Assembly (NCBI RefSeq): GCF_052056485.1
Contig: NZ_CP183948.1
Span: 3,224,001 to 3,288,000 of the forward strand
Reading direction: 5' to 3'
DNA length: 64,000 bases
DNA from: Paenibacillus_AQ nitricinens
Lineage (GTDB): Bacteria; Bacillota; Bacilli; Paenibacillales; Paenibacillaceae
In this document: piece after piece, positions 6,560 through 15,005 of the stretch
Position numbering within the stretch: position 1 is the stretch's first letter
How the letters are laid out: every line of letters starts with the position of its first letter
The notes under the pieces: generated by a model
Databases searched by the model: none
Seen by the model: the letters and a program-made list of their open reading frames with translations, nothing else
What the model was told of the DNA's origin: nothing
Position numbers and translations under genes: made by a program

Positions 6560-9289
6560 TTAAGAAGTCGTGATCCCTATGGTTACAATCCCTGCCTTAC
6601 TTACCGGAAGTGGTTGTGACTGAACGACGGATGTTTTCTCCTCCAGAATGTTGCTGAGGTACAGATTGGCATTCACATGGGAATGAATACTTAGATCGGA
6701 GGGTGTGTCAGCGAGATTGTACCAGCGTGCCATTAGATCTCCATTATCTTCATTGATTTTTAAGCTGGAAAAAGCTATTTCTTTACCTTCCCATGCCAGA
6801 AAACTGTGCACAGGAGGAAGTGTTCCTTCATGAATCCCTGTCTGAACAGTAGTGACGGGAACAGCAAAACGGTAGGCTTCACGGTAGGCCGCGAAGCGGT
6901 TGTCACCTCCGCTATGCGGGATAAGGCTCCACTCTGCTACATTAACGCCAAGGCACTGAGCGTCAGGGGTATGGAAGACGCCCCAGTCGCCAAGTTCACC
7001 TATCGAACGAAGGAGTGTTAGGGCAATAGTACCTTCTTCATCCTGCAACACCTCATACTCGTTCAGACCTTTACCAGATGCAGTCAAGCCGCGTTCATTA
7101 GCATGTACATCCACAAACGACTGCATATGCTGGCAGTTGCTTGGGTTCTCCCATTCAGGTGCAGGTACAGTCTCGCGCTCGGCGACTTCAAAGACAGAAT
7201 CGGCATAATGGTGCGCTGCCTTAACCCCAGATGGTAGCAGAACCCGGAGACGATGATCCTTTGCAGTATTGTCGATACGAGTATGCACTTGCAAGGAATG
7301 ACCTTCACGCTGCAGACTGATGCAGGTCACAATATTCAGAGTGACAAGCTGCTGTGACCGGACTGACTTCCGCTGCCGGAACTCAACCATGGTTTCTACT
7401 TCCTGCTGAAGCTGTTCATCGGCTGAGACCGGAACTTCTAGGGTATGTCTGATTTCAAAAGCAGCTCTGTAAGGGGTATTCTCCGTTAGGTGAATCTCCG
7501 CAGGGATGCCGCGTGTAGTTATGGCTACATCACCTTCGGGTTGTTTGAAAATGTATTCATTGCCTATGTCACCGACATCCTCGTATACACCCAGACCGCT
7601 GTATAGCTGTTCACTGGTTTTATCGAACATAGAGAAGCTTCCATCTTCTGCCACGCGGATTCGAAGATATTCATTCTCTATAGTGAAGTCTTCGGTGATC
7701 ATAGTGCCTGATAAAGTCTTTGGTATCGCTGAATCCTTTGTGGGAATCCAAGAAAAAGTTGCCAGTCCTAGGGCAGGAAGCGATTTTGTCTCAAAGGTTA
7801 GCCGTAATGCACGGGCCATATAAGGCTGTCTGAATTTATCGTTTGGCAGCTCGTAACCGAAGCGTACCCCCAGATCTTCAACAGTGCAGTCTAATCGATC
7901 ACCTTGGGAGTTGACCAGGTAGCCCTCGGCATGCGTTCTGTCCGAGACTTGCTTGAATATGGCACTTGGGTCTTCACTTTGATTGAAGAAACGGTGAGAC
8001 CACTCAATTTCCAAGGTCACTACGCTGCTGCTAGAATAGCCGCTAGTATTATAAACTACGAACGGAATGGCGTCTTCTCCAAATGATGCGAAGATAGAGG
8101 TGTCGACCTTAGCACTAATGAATCTGGCGCTTTCAGTTATGAGAGCTGACCCGACCTCCATGCTTTTTGCAAACCGAGTCTTCATCTCATGGTAGACCTC
8201 ATCTACGCTGCAGCCGCAAATGCTGTCATGCGGATGGTTCTGCATGAGAGTCTTCCAGGCATATTGCAGTAGACCATGGGGATAAGGTTTGCCTAATCCG
8301 TGTGCGAGTGCGGCTAGTGGCTCAGCTATTTTTTCAAGCAACGTCTGGTTCTGTTGGTTAAGCTGCTTGATGTATATCCTCGCTGAAGCAGTATTCACTA
8401 GGGAGTACCAGCCATCTGTATGTTGCCCGCGAAGCTCTCCTGTAGTTAGGGTTAAGTCATCGGGAAGCTCCTCTTTAATGGCTTTTACATAATCATCATA
8501 ATTAGAATGAATGAATTCGCAGTCTGGATATAAATCACGCGCAACCCGTAAAGCTTCAGAAAGATCGGTTTGGATGGGCTGGTGATCACAGCCGTTCATG
8601 AGCAGTAAGTGCCGGGTGGAGGCGTATTGTCTGGCACGTGCAAGACGATGATTCCAGTAGCTTTTAGCTGTGTCAGGATCTACAGGAATTTCCATGCCGT
8701 TGTTGTACCAATTCGCAAAGAGAATACCAAGCACTTTGGAGCCATCAGGGGATTGCCAGATCAGCTCAGAGTAAGGAGATTCTTGGTCAGAGGTTTCTTC
8801 CACACGATTGTTGAAACCCGTGGCTTTTACCCCTCTGCCGAAGACGGCCGTATCGATACCAGCTTGCTGAAGAATCTGCGCAGCTTGACCCATATTGCCA
8901 AAAGAATCGGGGAAGTAGCCGATCTTAGAGATGGGACCGAATGTCCTTGCATCACGATGTCCGATTTGCAGGTTGCGAACATTCGCTTCACCGCTCGTTA
9001 GGAATTCGTCTTGAAGAATGTACCATGGCCCGAGGGAGAGCTTGCCATCATCGCACAGTTTTTGGATCATTTCACGCTTCTCCGGATAAACCTGCAAATA
9101 ATCCTCCACTATAATGGTTTGTCCATCTAAATAGAAGCTTTTAAAATCCGGGTCGGATTCAAATGTGTCGATCAAGGAATCTATAGTTTCAATAAGCTTA
9201 ACGTGATGGGCTTCATAGGGCATATACCATTCCCTATCCCAGTGAGTGTGAGAAATGACATGTACAACGGTTTTGCTAGCTCCAGTCAA
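6560..9289 (-). CDS. GH38 alpha-mannosidase
   Basis: A 909-residue cytoplasmic retaining alpha-mannosidase of family GH38, with no signal peptide. The zinc-binding motif HTHWDREW (His16, Asp18), the nucleophile in GYFPDSFGNMGQ (Asp128) and the GCDHQP motif are all visible, followed by the middle three-helix and C-terminal beta domains; length is normal. The start codon is TTG at 9287-9289, supported by AGAGGA six bases upstream. The first internal ATG would remove the zinc motif. It would hydrolyse imported manno-oligosaccharides. It sits on the opposite strand between a response regulator and its probable kinase and shares a divergent promoter region with the kinase. Confidence 0.92.
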   Translation of the reverse strand: MTGASKTVVHVISHTHWDREWYMPYEAHHVKLIETIDSLIDTFESDPDFKSFYLDGQTIIVEDYLQVYPEKREMIQKLCDDGKLSLGPWYILQDEFLTSGEANVRNLQIGHRDARTFGPISKIGYFPDSFGNMGQAAQILQQAGIDTAVFGRGVKATGFNNRVEETSDQESPYSELIWQSPDGSKVLGILFANWYNNGMEIPVDPDTAKSYWNHRLARARQYASTRHLLLMNGCDHQPIQTDLSEALRVARDLYPDCEFIHSNYDDYVKAIKEELPDDLTLTTGELRGQHTDGWYSLVNTASARIYIKQLNQQNQTLLEKIAEPLAALAHGLGKPYPHGLLQYAWKTLMQNHPHDSICGCSVDEVYHEMKTRFAKSMEVGSALITESARFISAKVDTSIFASFGEDAIPFVVYNTSGYSSSSVVTLEIEWSHRFFNQSEDPSAIFKQVSDRTHAEGYLVNSQGDRLDCTVEDLGVRFGYELPNDKFRQPYMARALRLTFETKSLPALGLATFSWIPTKDSAIPKTLSGTMITEDFTIENEYLRIRVAEDGSFSMFDKTSEQLYSGLGVYEDVGDIGNEYIFKQPEGDVAITTRGIPAEIHLTENTPYRAAFEIRHTLEVPVSADEQLQQEVETMVEFRQRKSVRSQQLVTLNIVTCISLQREGHSLQVHTRIDNTAKDHRLRVLLPSGVKAAHHYADSVFEVAERETVPAPEWENPSNCQHMQSFVDVHANERGLTASGKGLNEYEVLQDEEGTIALTLLRSIGELGDWGVFHTPDAQCLGVNVAEWSLIPHSGGDNRFAAYREAYRFAVPVTTVQTGIHEGTLPPVHSFLAWEGKEIAFSSLKINEDNGDLMARWYNLADTPSDLSIHSHVNANLYLSNILEEKTSVVQSQPLPVSKAGIVTIGITTS

Positions 9290-9419
9290 TACGTTTCCTC
9301 TTTTCCATTAGATGATGAACGCTACAGCCTAATTATAGTAAATGCATTTTTTACCACAATGAGTGAATTGCAAATTTTCGCGGGGATTATTGTCGATATG
9401 CCTGGAAGGAGGAAATGTT

Positions 9420-11225
9420 ATGAATCGGTTCACTCTGCGTTTGGGCGCATCGTTAAGGAACCGTATAATATTGGTATTTTTAATGATCATTATTGTGCCG
9501 TTTCTTATTTTCGCTTACTTTGCACATATCAAGTCTATTGAGGGTATCACAAACACGAATACGAAGATTTCACTGAGCTATCTCCAGCAAGCAACCAACA
9601 ATTTTGAGATTTATCTGAATACACTTAATGATCAGGTCAATACTCTAATCGGCAACAAACGAGTACAAGATCTACTGATTGATCCACCAGCTAATCCTGC
9701 TGAAGAAGAGGACTTCACTGTTAATCTGCTTACTGTACTCTATCAGGCTACTCCACAAATCGATGCCTTCCGAGTGCGGGTCTATCCGATAAATCCTTCG
9801 CTTTATCCTTCTTATATGAATACATTGGGAGAAGCGGCGAATATTACGTCAGAGGAATGGTTTAAACGGTCACAAGGAACTGTAGGTCCAATGTGGGAAT
9901 TATTTATGCCACAGCAAGGCAAATATGGTCGTCCTTTATTAGGGTATATCAAGCGCTTTACAGGTCTCTTTGATCGGAAGCCCAGAGGTATGGTCGTGAC
10001 AGAAATTTCAGAGGATCATTTGAAGCGTTATTTCTCACCCACCGAGCAATTGAAAAATCAGAAGCTGCTGCTGATGAATCGGGATGGCACCATTTATTAT
10101 GACTCCTCCTCCAATGAATGGGCAGGCAACCAATTCCCTTCGAATTCATTCGTCTCCCATCTTCAACAGAACTCGCAGGGCTCACAGACGCTTAAGATTG
10201 ACGGGCACAAGTATCTTACTACTTATGTCAGCTTGGACAGTGAGCCTTGGGCGATTGTCAGTCTGACGTTATTGAAAGAACTGTCTGGATCAAGTGACGA
10301 AATGACTCGTTTGCTGATCATCTTCTTGATTATTTATCTCATCTGCTGTTTTGCCGTTGTCTTCTACATTACAGTGTATTTCACTCAACCTATCGCACGT
10401 CTGGTAAGGCTGATGCGGAGAATGGAGGAGGGGAATTTCCAAACAGAAGCGTTAACTTCGCCAAGAAGAGATGAAGTAGGCTGGTTATATCGAGGGGTTG
10501 GCAGCCTTGTTCAACGAATTGATGTATTGATCCAAGAAGCTTGGCGTTCCGAGCGAAAGAAAAAGGCACTGGAGTTTCAGGTTCTGAGCCATCAGATCAA
10601 CCCACATTTTCTCTATAATACACTTGAATCAATTCGCTGGAAGGCAGAGAACCACGGGCGCAGCGATATTAGTGAAATGGTATCTGCACTTGGGAATCTC
10701 CTGCGGTTGAGTTTGAATCAAGGGAAGGAGATCACTACACTGCGGCGTGAGATAGAGCAAGTGAAAGCTTATGTGCTCATCGAGCAGGGCCGTATGGGCA
10801 AAACGATCCGTATATTATATTCCTTAGATGAAGATTTGCTAGATTTCCCATTCCTTCGCTTGCTGCTACAACCACTTGTAGAGAATGCGATCCAACATAG
10901 TGTGCGGAGTGACTTTGAGAAGGGGAAGATCATTGTGTCTGCTAGGCGTGAAGAGGAAGATATGATCATCGAGATTGCAGATAACGGAAAGGGCATTCCA
11001 CAGAGTATCATTGATGAATTGGATCATGATGATGCGGAGGAGGAAATGTATACAACAACTCGTCGAGGTGTAGGGTTAAGAAATGTGAATGACCGTTTGA
11101 AGCTGTATTTTGGGTCTGAGTATAAGCTCCAGATTCAGATCGGAACAGAAGGGGGAACCCGTATTTTGTTGCGCCATCCCATGAAGGTAGGCGAAGAACT
11201 GTCCAAAACAGATGATACCCATTAA
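9420..11225 (+). CDS. YesM-type sensor histidine kinase
   Basis: A 601-residue membrane kinase. TM1 is at about 14-36, then an extracellular Cache-like sensor region (37-290), TM2 at about 295-318, a HAMP linker, the His_kinase motif HQINPHFLYNTLES with phosphorylated His396, and a C-terminal HATPase with ADNGKGIP and RRGVGLRNVNDRL boxes. The start at 9420 has GGAAGGAGGAAA just upstream; the frame is open 19 codons further up without such a site. It is probably the partner of the regulator at 4870. It is divergent from GH38, and a terminator separates it from the importer genes that follow. The ligand is presumably an oligosaccharide, possibly presented by a binding protein. Confidence 0.88.
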   Translation: MNRFTLRLGASLRNRIILVFLMIIIVPFLIFAYFAHIKSIEGITNTNTKISLSYLQQATNNFEIYLNTLNDQVNTLIGNKRVQDLLIDPPANPAEEEDFTVNLLTVLYQATPQIDAFRVRVYPINPSLYPSYMNTLGEAANITSEEWFKRSQGTVGPMWELFMPQQGKYGRPLLGYIKRFTGLFDRKPRGMVVTEISEDHLKRYFSPTEQLKNQKLLLMNRDGTIYYDSSSNEWAGNQFPSNSFVSHLQQNSQGSQTLKIDGHKYLTTYVSLDSEPWAIVSLTLLKELSGSSDEMTRLLIIFLIIYLICCFAVVFYITVYFTQPIARLVRLMRRMEEGNFQTEALTSPRRDEVGWLYRGVGSLVQRIDVLIQEAWRSERKKKALEFQVLSHQINPHFLYNTLESIRWKAENHGRSDISEMVSALGNLLRLSLNQGKEITTLRREIEQVKAYVLIEQGRMGKTIRILYSLDEDLLDFPFLRLLLQPLVENAIQHSVRSDFEKGKIIVSARREEEDMIIEIADNGKGIPQSIIDELDHDDAEEEMYTTTRRGVGLRNVNDRLKLYFGSEYKLQIQIGTEGGTRILLRHPMKVGEELSKTDDTH

Positions 11226-11265
11226 TCGAGTAGCTAGACCTATTAAATCGTTAAAATCTTATGTA

Positions 11266-11304
11266 GTAGCGATTCTCCCTTCTCGGAGAATCGCTACTTT
11301 TATT
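11266..11304 (+). terminator. Rho-independent terminator
   Basis: A perfect 13-bp stem (11266-11278 with 11285-11297) is followed by a T-rich run. It separates the kinase gene from the importer operon. Confidence 0.9.
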
Positions 11305-11314
11305 TTTAGACTGT

Positions 11315-11336
11315 TGATCACGTATCTCGGTGATCA
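11315..11336. promoter_or_regulatory. Dyad operator candidate upstream of importer operon
   Basis: TGATCAC and GTGATCA are perfect inverted repeats separated by eight bases. They overlap a weak promoter-like TTGATC with GATAAA 18 bases downstream. The position suggests a regulator site for the importer operon; the protein that binds it is unknown. Confidence 0.4.
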
Positions 11337-11434
11337 GGATAAAAATGAATCAACAAAGTGCAAGATTGACTCATAGTAAGTGCATATCCACTCTTTTACA
11401 ATTAAATTATCCAAACAGCGAAAGGGAAATCGAT

Positions 11435-12361
11435 ATGAAACTAAACGGAGTGTTCAAGGAACTGTACAAAAATCGCACCTTGCTGCTCATGTTCTTACCC
11501 GTCGGGGTACTGTTCTTGCTCTTTAACTATCTACCGCTGGCTGGTCTTGTAATCGCCTTCAAAAATTTTGATTTCTCCAAAGGAATTTTCGGAAGTGATT
11601 GGATGGACCCGCTATTCAGCAACTTTGACTATGTATTCTCTTCTCCGGTGGCTTTTCGAGCCATTCGAAACACGATTCTCCTGAATGCTCTTTTCATAGT
11701 AGTAGGGCTCGTATTTGAAGTAGGGTTTGCACTACTGCTGAATGAAATGCGCAATAAGTATTTCAAAAGAATTACGCAATCCTTAACCTTTTTACCTTTC
11801 TTTATCTCATGGATTGTCGTAGGTGTATTCGCTTATAATCTGATGAATTATGAGACTGGAGCAATTAATCGCTTCCTGGAGTACCTACATCTACAACCGA
11901 TTGACTTCTATAGTCGGGATGAATTATGGCCGGCGATCTTAACCATTGCTGCCCGCTGGAAAATCACTGGTTATGGCACAATTATCTATTTGGCCGCGCT
12001 AACCTCTATTGACAGTTCCTATTATGAAGCTGCTTCCATTGATGGAGCGTCGAGATGGCAGCAAATTAGATACATTAGTATTCCGATGCTGCGACCAACA
12101 ATTATTATCCTGACATTACTGGCGGTTGGAAGAATTATGAATGCAGATTTCGGGATGTTCTATGCCATGGTAGGAGACGCTTCGCTGCTCTTCCCAACCA
12201 CAGATGTTATTGACACCTTCGTCTATCGGAGCTTACGGAAATCGGGTGATATTGGGATGGCTTCCGCTGCGGGCTTCCTACAGTCCTTTGTTGCTTTCTT
12301 CCTCGTACTTAGCAGTAACTATGCCGCACGGAAGATCGACAAAGACTCAGCGATATTCTAA
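11435..12361 (+). CDS. CUT1 sugar ABC transporter permease (LplB-like)
   Basis: A 308-residue inner-membrane permease with six predicted membrane segments. The EAA loop (EAASIDGASRW...P) that docks the ATPase is at about residues 200-220. It pairs with the permease at 12418 and the lipoprotein at 13356 to make an oligosaccharide importer. No ATP-binding subunit is encoded in the window, as is common when a shared MsmX-type ATPase is used. The start at 11435 is chosen from an AGGGAAA site; 35 upstream in-frame codons lack a ribosome site and look non-coding. Confidence 0.88.
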   Translation: MKLNGVFKELYKNRTLLLMFLPVGVLFLLFNYLPLAGLVIAFKNFDFSKGIFGSDWMDPLFSNFDYVFSSPVAFRAIRNTILLNALFIVVGLVFEVGFALLLNEMRNKYFKRITQSLTFLPFFISWIVVGVFAYNLMNYETGAINRFLEYLHLQPIDFYSRDELWPAILTIAARWKITGYGTIIYLAALTSIDSSYYEAASIDGASRWQQIRYISIPMLRPTIIILTLLAVGRIMNADFGMFYAMVGDASLLFPTTDVIDTFVYRSLRKSGDIGMASAAGFLQSFVAFFLVLSSNYAARKIDKDSAIF

Positions 12362-12417
12362 AGGTCAGTTGTCCCGAAGTATAGATACATTCAATTCTAA
12401 GGAGGTCATCCGACACA

Positions 12418-13302
12418 ATGTTAGCCAGAAAATTTTCACTCAGCCAGTTTTTAATTGCTCTGGTAATCGGTCTATTCAGTCTGGCCTGCCTGTTTCCGTT
12501 CCTCATGGTCATCGCAGGCTCACTGAGCACAGAAAAAGATATTATGCAGTACGGCTATTCTATTTGGCCCAAGACGATAACGTTTGATTCCTATCGTATT
12601 TTGCTTCTTGGCTCCAATCGGATTTTTGAGGCGTACGGAGTCAGCACATTCGTCACTGTTGTCGGAACTGCTTTGTCACTCTTCTTGACTAGCATGGGTG
12701 CTTACGTAATGGCAAGACGTTCTTTTAAATATAGGAATATTCTCTCCATCTTTGTCATCATCACCATGCTCTTTAGTGGGGGGTTAGTGCCTTGGTATAT
12801 CGTCATTGTCAGATATCTGCATTTGAAAGATACGATATGGGCACTTATTCTTCCTTCGCTGGGCAATGCCTTCAACATGTTTCTTATTCGAAACTTTATG
12901 CTCTCCATTCCTGAGGATTTGCATGAATCGGCAAAAATGGACGGTGCGGGTGAATTCCGAATCTACTCCAGGCTGATCATGCCACTTGCTCTACCCGTTC
13001 TAGCGACCGTTGGGCTGTTCGTAGCTCTCGGATATTGGAACGACTGGTTCCTCGGGTTAATGTTCGTAGATAAACAGGAACTTCAGCCACTACAATTGCT
13101 GCTACGCACACTGATCTCCAATGTCGATTTCTTGAAGAACTCCGGAAATGCGGCTGCGATGCAGCGAATTTCTGCTCAGATTCCTTCCGAGTCTATCAAA
13201 ATGGCGCTGACGGTCATAACTATCGGACCTATCATTTTCTTGTATCCATTTCTGCAGCGTTATTTTGTTAAAGGACTTATGGTTGGAGCAGTTAAAGGTT
13301 AA
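12418..13302 (+). CDS. CUT1 sugar ABC transporter permease (LplC/YtcP-like)
   Basis: A 294-residue permease, the second half of the importer channel. It has six membrane segments and the EAA-type loop ESAKMDGAGEF at about residues 165-185. It ends in the sequence RYFVKGLMVGAVKG that is usual for MalG/LplC proteins. A strong AAGGAGG site precedes its ATG, 56 bases after the first permease, so the two are co-transcribed. The substrate is probably a mannose- or uronate-containing oligosaccharide, judged only from the neighbouring enzymes. Confidence 0.88.
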   Translation: MLARKFSLSQFLIALVIGLFSLACLFPFLMVIAGSLSTEKDIMQYGYSIWPKTITFDSYRILLLGSNRIFEAYGVSTFVTVVGTALSLFLTSMGAYVMARRSFKYRNILSIFVIITMLFSGGLVPWYIVIVRYLHLKDTIWALILPSLGNAFNMFLIRNFMLSIPEDLHESAKMDGAGEFRIYSRLIMPLALPVLATVGLFVALGYWNDWFLGLMFVDKQELQPLQLLLRTLISNVDFLKNSGNAAAMQRISAQIPSESIKMALTVITIGPIIFLYPFLQRYFVKGLMVGAVKG

Positions 13303-13355
13303 CTATGTCGACGAATGTCGTATAGTATAAATTAAAGGTATAAGGGGAGATTAGG

Positions 13356-14918
13356 ATGCGCAAACGCATGGGTAGATTTCAGATCGTCCTGATAGCAACG
13401 CTATTGCTAGGACTGATTATGTCCGCATGTAGCTCAAGTGGCGGAAATACGTCGTCCAATGATGGAAATCAAAGTAAAGACAACAACACTAGCACTAACA
13501 CAGAAACCGCGAAAGGTGAAGATGAGGTTACACTCAAATTCTATTTTGGTGGGGATAAAAAAGCAGCCACAGACGAGGTTTGGTCCAAGATCAGCGATTA
13601 TGTGAAATCCAAAGGTCTAAACGTAAAGTTCTCTGTGAATTTCATTCCGTTTGGAGACTTTAAGGAAAAAATGCTAGTCATGGCCGCATCCGGGGACAAC
13701 TGGGATATGAACTTTGATGGAGATTGGCTCTCCTATAAGCAAATGGCGGCGAAAGGCTCCTACATGGCCTTAAATGATCTGCTCCCGAAATATGCGCCTA
13801 ATCTTGAGAAGAAATATGTAGAACAAGGAACATTAGGAGCTGCAACGGTTAACGGACAAATCGTAGGACTTCCATGGACAATGAAAATGAATGAACGTAA
13901 ATTTGCCGGCTGGCGTTCAGATCTGGCTGAAAAAGCTGGCATTAACATCGCTCCGGATTCGATTCAAACGATTGAAGATGTCGACAATCTGCTTCGTGAG
14001 CTGAAAAAGGCTTACCCGAACGAGAAGCTTTCCCGTACTACACCACTATCTTTGTATTATATCCGCGATGAATGGGTTGATCTCAACTTCCATGGGTTAG
14101 GCTTCTATCTGAGTGATCCGAAAATTACTATTCAATCTGTTGAACAACAGCCGTTCTTCCTCGAAGCTTCACTTTTGGCGAAAAAATGGTATGACGACAA
14201 ACTGATCAACAGAGACGCTATGATCGATAAAGAAGGTGCGGAGGATCAATGGAGAAATGGTAAATTGCTCTTTACGGTAACCTCTCATGAATGGGCTTAC
14301 GCAGATCCAGGCTTTTCCGATGCCAACTATAAACAAGGAATGTCACTTATGTATCCAGACAAGAAATATGTTAACCGAACAGCGCTCGCCAATGTTGTTG
14401 CCATCAATGTGAACTCCAAACATCCAGACCGGGTTCTGCGTTTCCTCGATATGGTGGAGACCGATCAGACGCTGTATGATTTGTTGCAATATGGTATCGA
14501 AGGCAAAACCTATGAGCTGAACGGTGAAGCAGCGGATTATCCAGAAGGCATGCAGTCTTCTACGAGCAATTACATGGAGTGGGGTGGACAATGGGCATTC
14601 TGGAAACCACAATTCATGCGCCCAACTACAACCTATGCTAAAGATTTCTGGGTAAAGGAAGCCGATTTTGCTAATCAGCCTAACAATGTGAATTCGCCTA
14701 TCGATGGATTGTTTATTGCCGAAGACGCTATGAAGAATGAAATAGCTAAACGCGATCAAGCCACCGATGAGCTCAGCAGACCGATTGAATACGGGATGGT
14801 GAAAGACGTTAATAAAGCTGTAGCCGATTATGTGGAGACTCAAAAGAAAAACGGACTAGATAAAATTATTACCGAAACTCAGAAACAAATAGACGCTTAT
14901 CTTGCTGCCAAAAAATAA
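13356..14918 (+). CDS. Sugar-binding lipoprotein of the CUT1 importer
   Basis: A 520-residue extracellular solute-binding lipoprotein. The signal peptide ends in the lipobox LIMSAC with the lipidated cysteine at 25, followed by a Ser/Asn/Thr-rich tether. The mature part has the two-lobe fold of family 1 binding proteins in its long LplA/YtcQ form. It sits 53 bases after the second permease with an AGGGGAG ribosome site and completes the importer. A terminator after it separates it from the giant surface protein. The ligand is unknown, and the YesM-type kinase upstream may respond to the same sugar. Confidence 0.88.
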   Translation: MRKRMGRFQIVLIATLLLGLIMSACSSSGGNTSSNDGNQSKDNNTSTNTETAKGEDEVTLKFYFGGDKKAATDEVWSKISDYVKSKGLNVKFSVNFIPFGDFKEKMLVMAASGDNWDMNFDGDWLSYKQMAAKGSYMALNDLLPKYAPNLEKKYVEQGTLGAATVNGQIVGLPWTMKMNERKFAGWRSDLAEKAGINIAPDSIQTIEDVDNLLRELKKAYPNEKLSRTTPLSLYYIRDEWVDLNFHGLGFYLSDPKITIQSVEQQPFFLEASLLAKKWYDDKLINRDAMIDKEGAEDQWRNGKLLFTVTSHEWAYADPGFSDANYKQGMSLMYPDKKYVNRTALANVVAINVNSKHPDRVLRFLDMVETDQTLYDLLQYGIEGKTYELNGEAADYPEGMQSSTSNYMEWGGQWAFWKPQFMRPTTTYAKDFWVKEADFANQPNNVNSPIDGLFIAEDAMKNEIAKRDQATDELSRPIEYGMVKDVNKAVADYVETQKKNGLDKIITETQKQIDAYLAAKK

Positions 14919-14932
14919 GGTTTAGGGCAAAG

Positions 14933-14969
14933 GGGAAGCCGCCTTCATCGGCGGGCTTCCTCTTTTTTT
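14933..14969 (+). terminator. Rho-independent terminator
   Basis: GGAAGCCGCC pairs with GGCGGGCTTCC with one bulge and is followed by seven T. Read-through into the large surface protein gene, which starts 37 bases later, is possible. Confidence 0.8.
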
Positions 14970-15005
14970 GAAATGAACAACTAATAATCCTTGGAGGTGC
15001 GTTAC

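Noticed and set aside
11330..11434. Extension of the importer 1 permease
   Set aside because: The peptide is not permease-like, and the start at 11435 has a proper AGGGAAA site.
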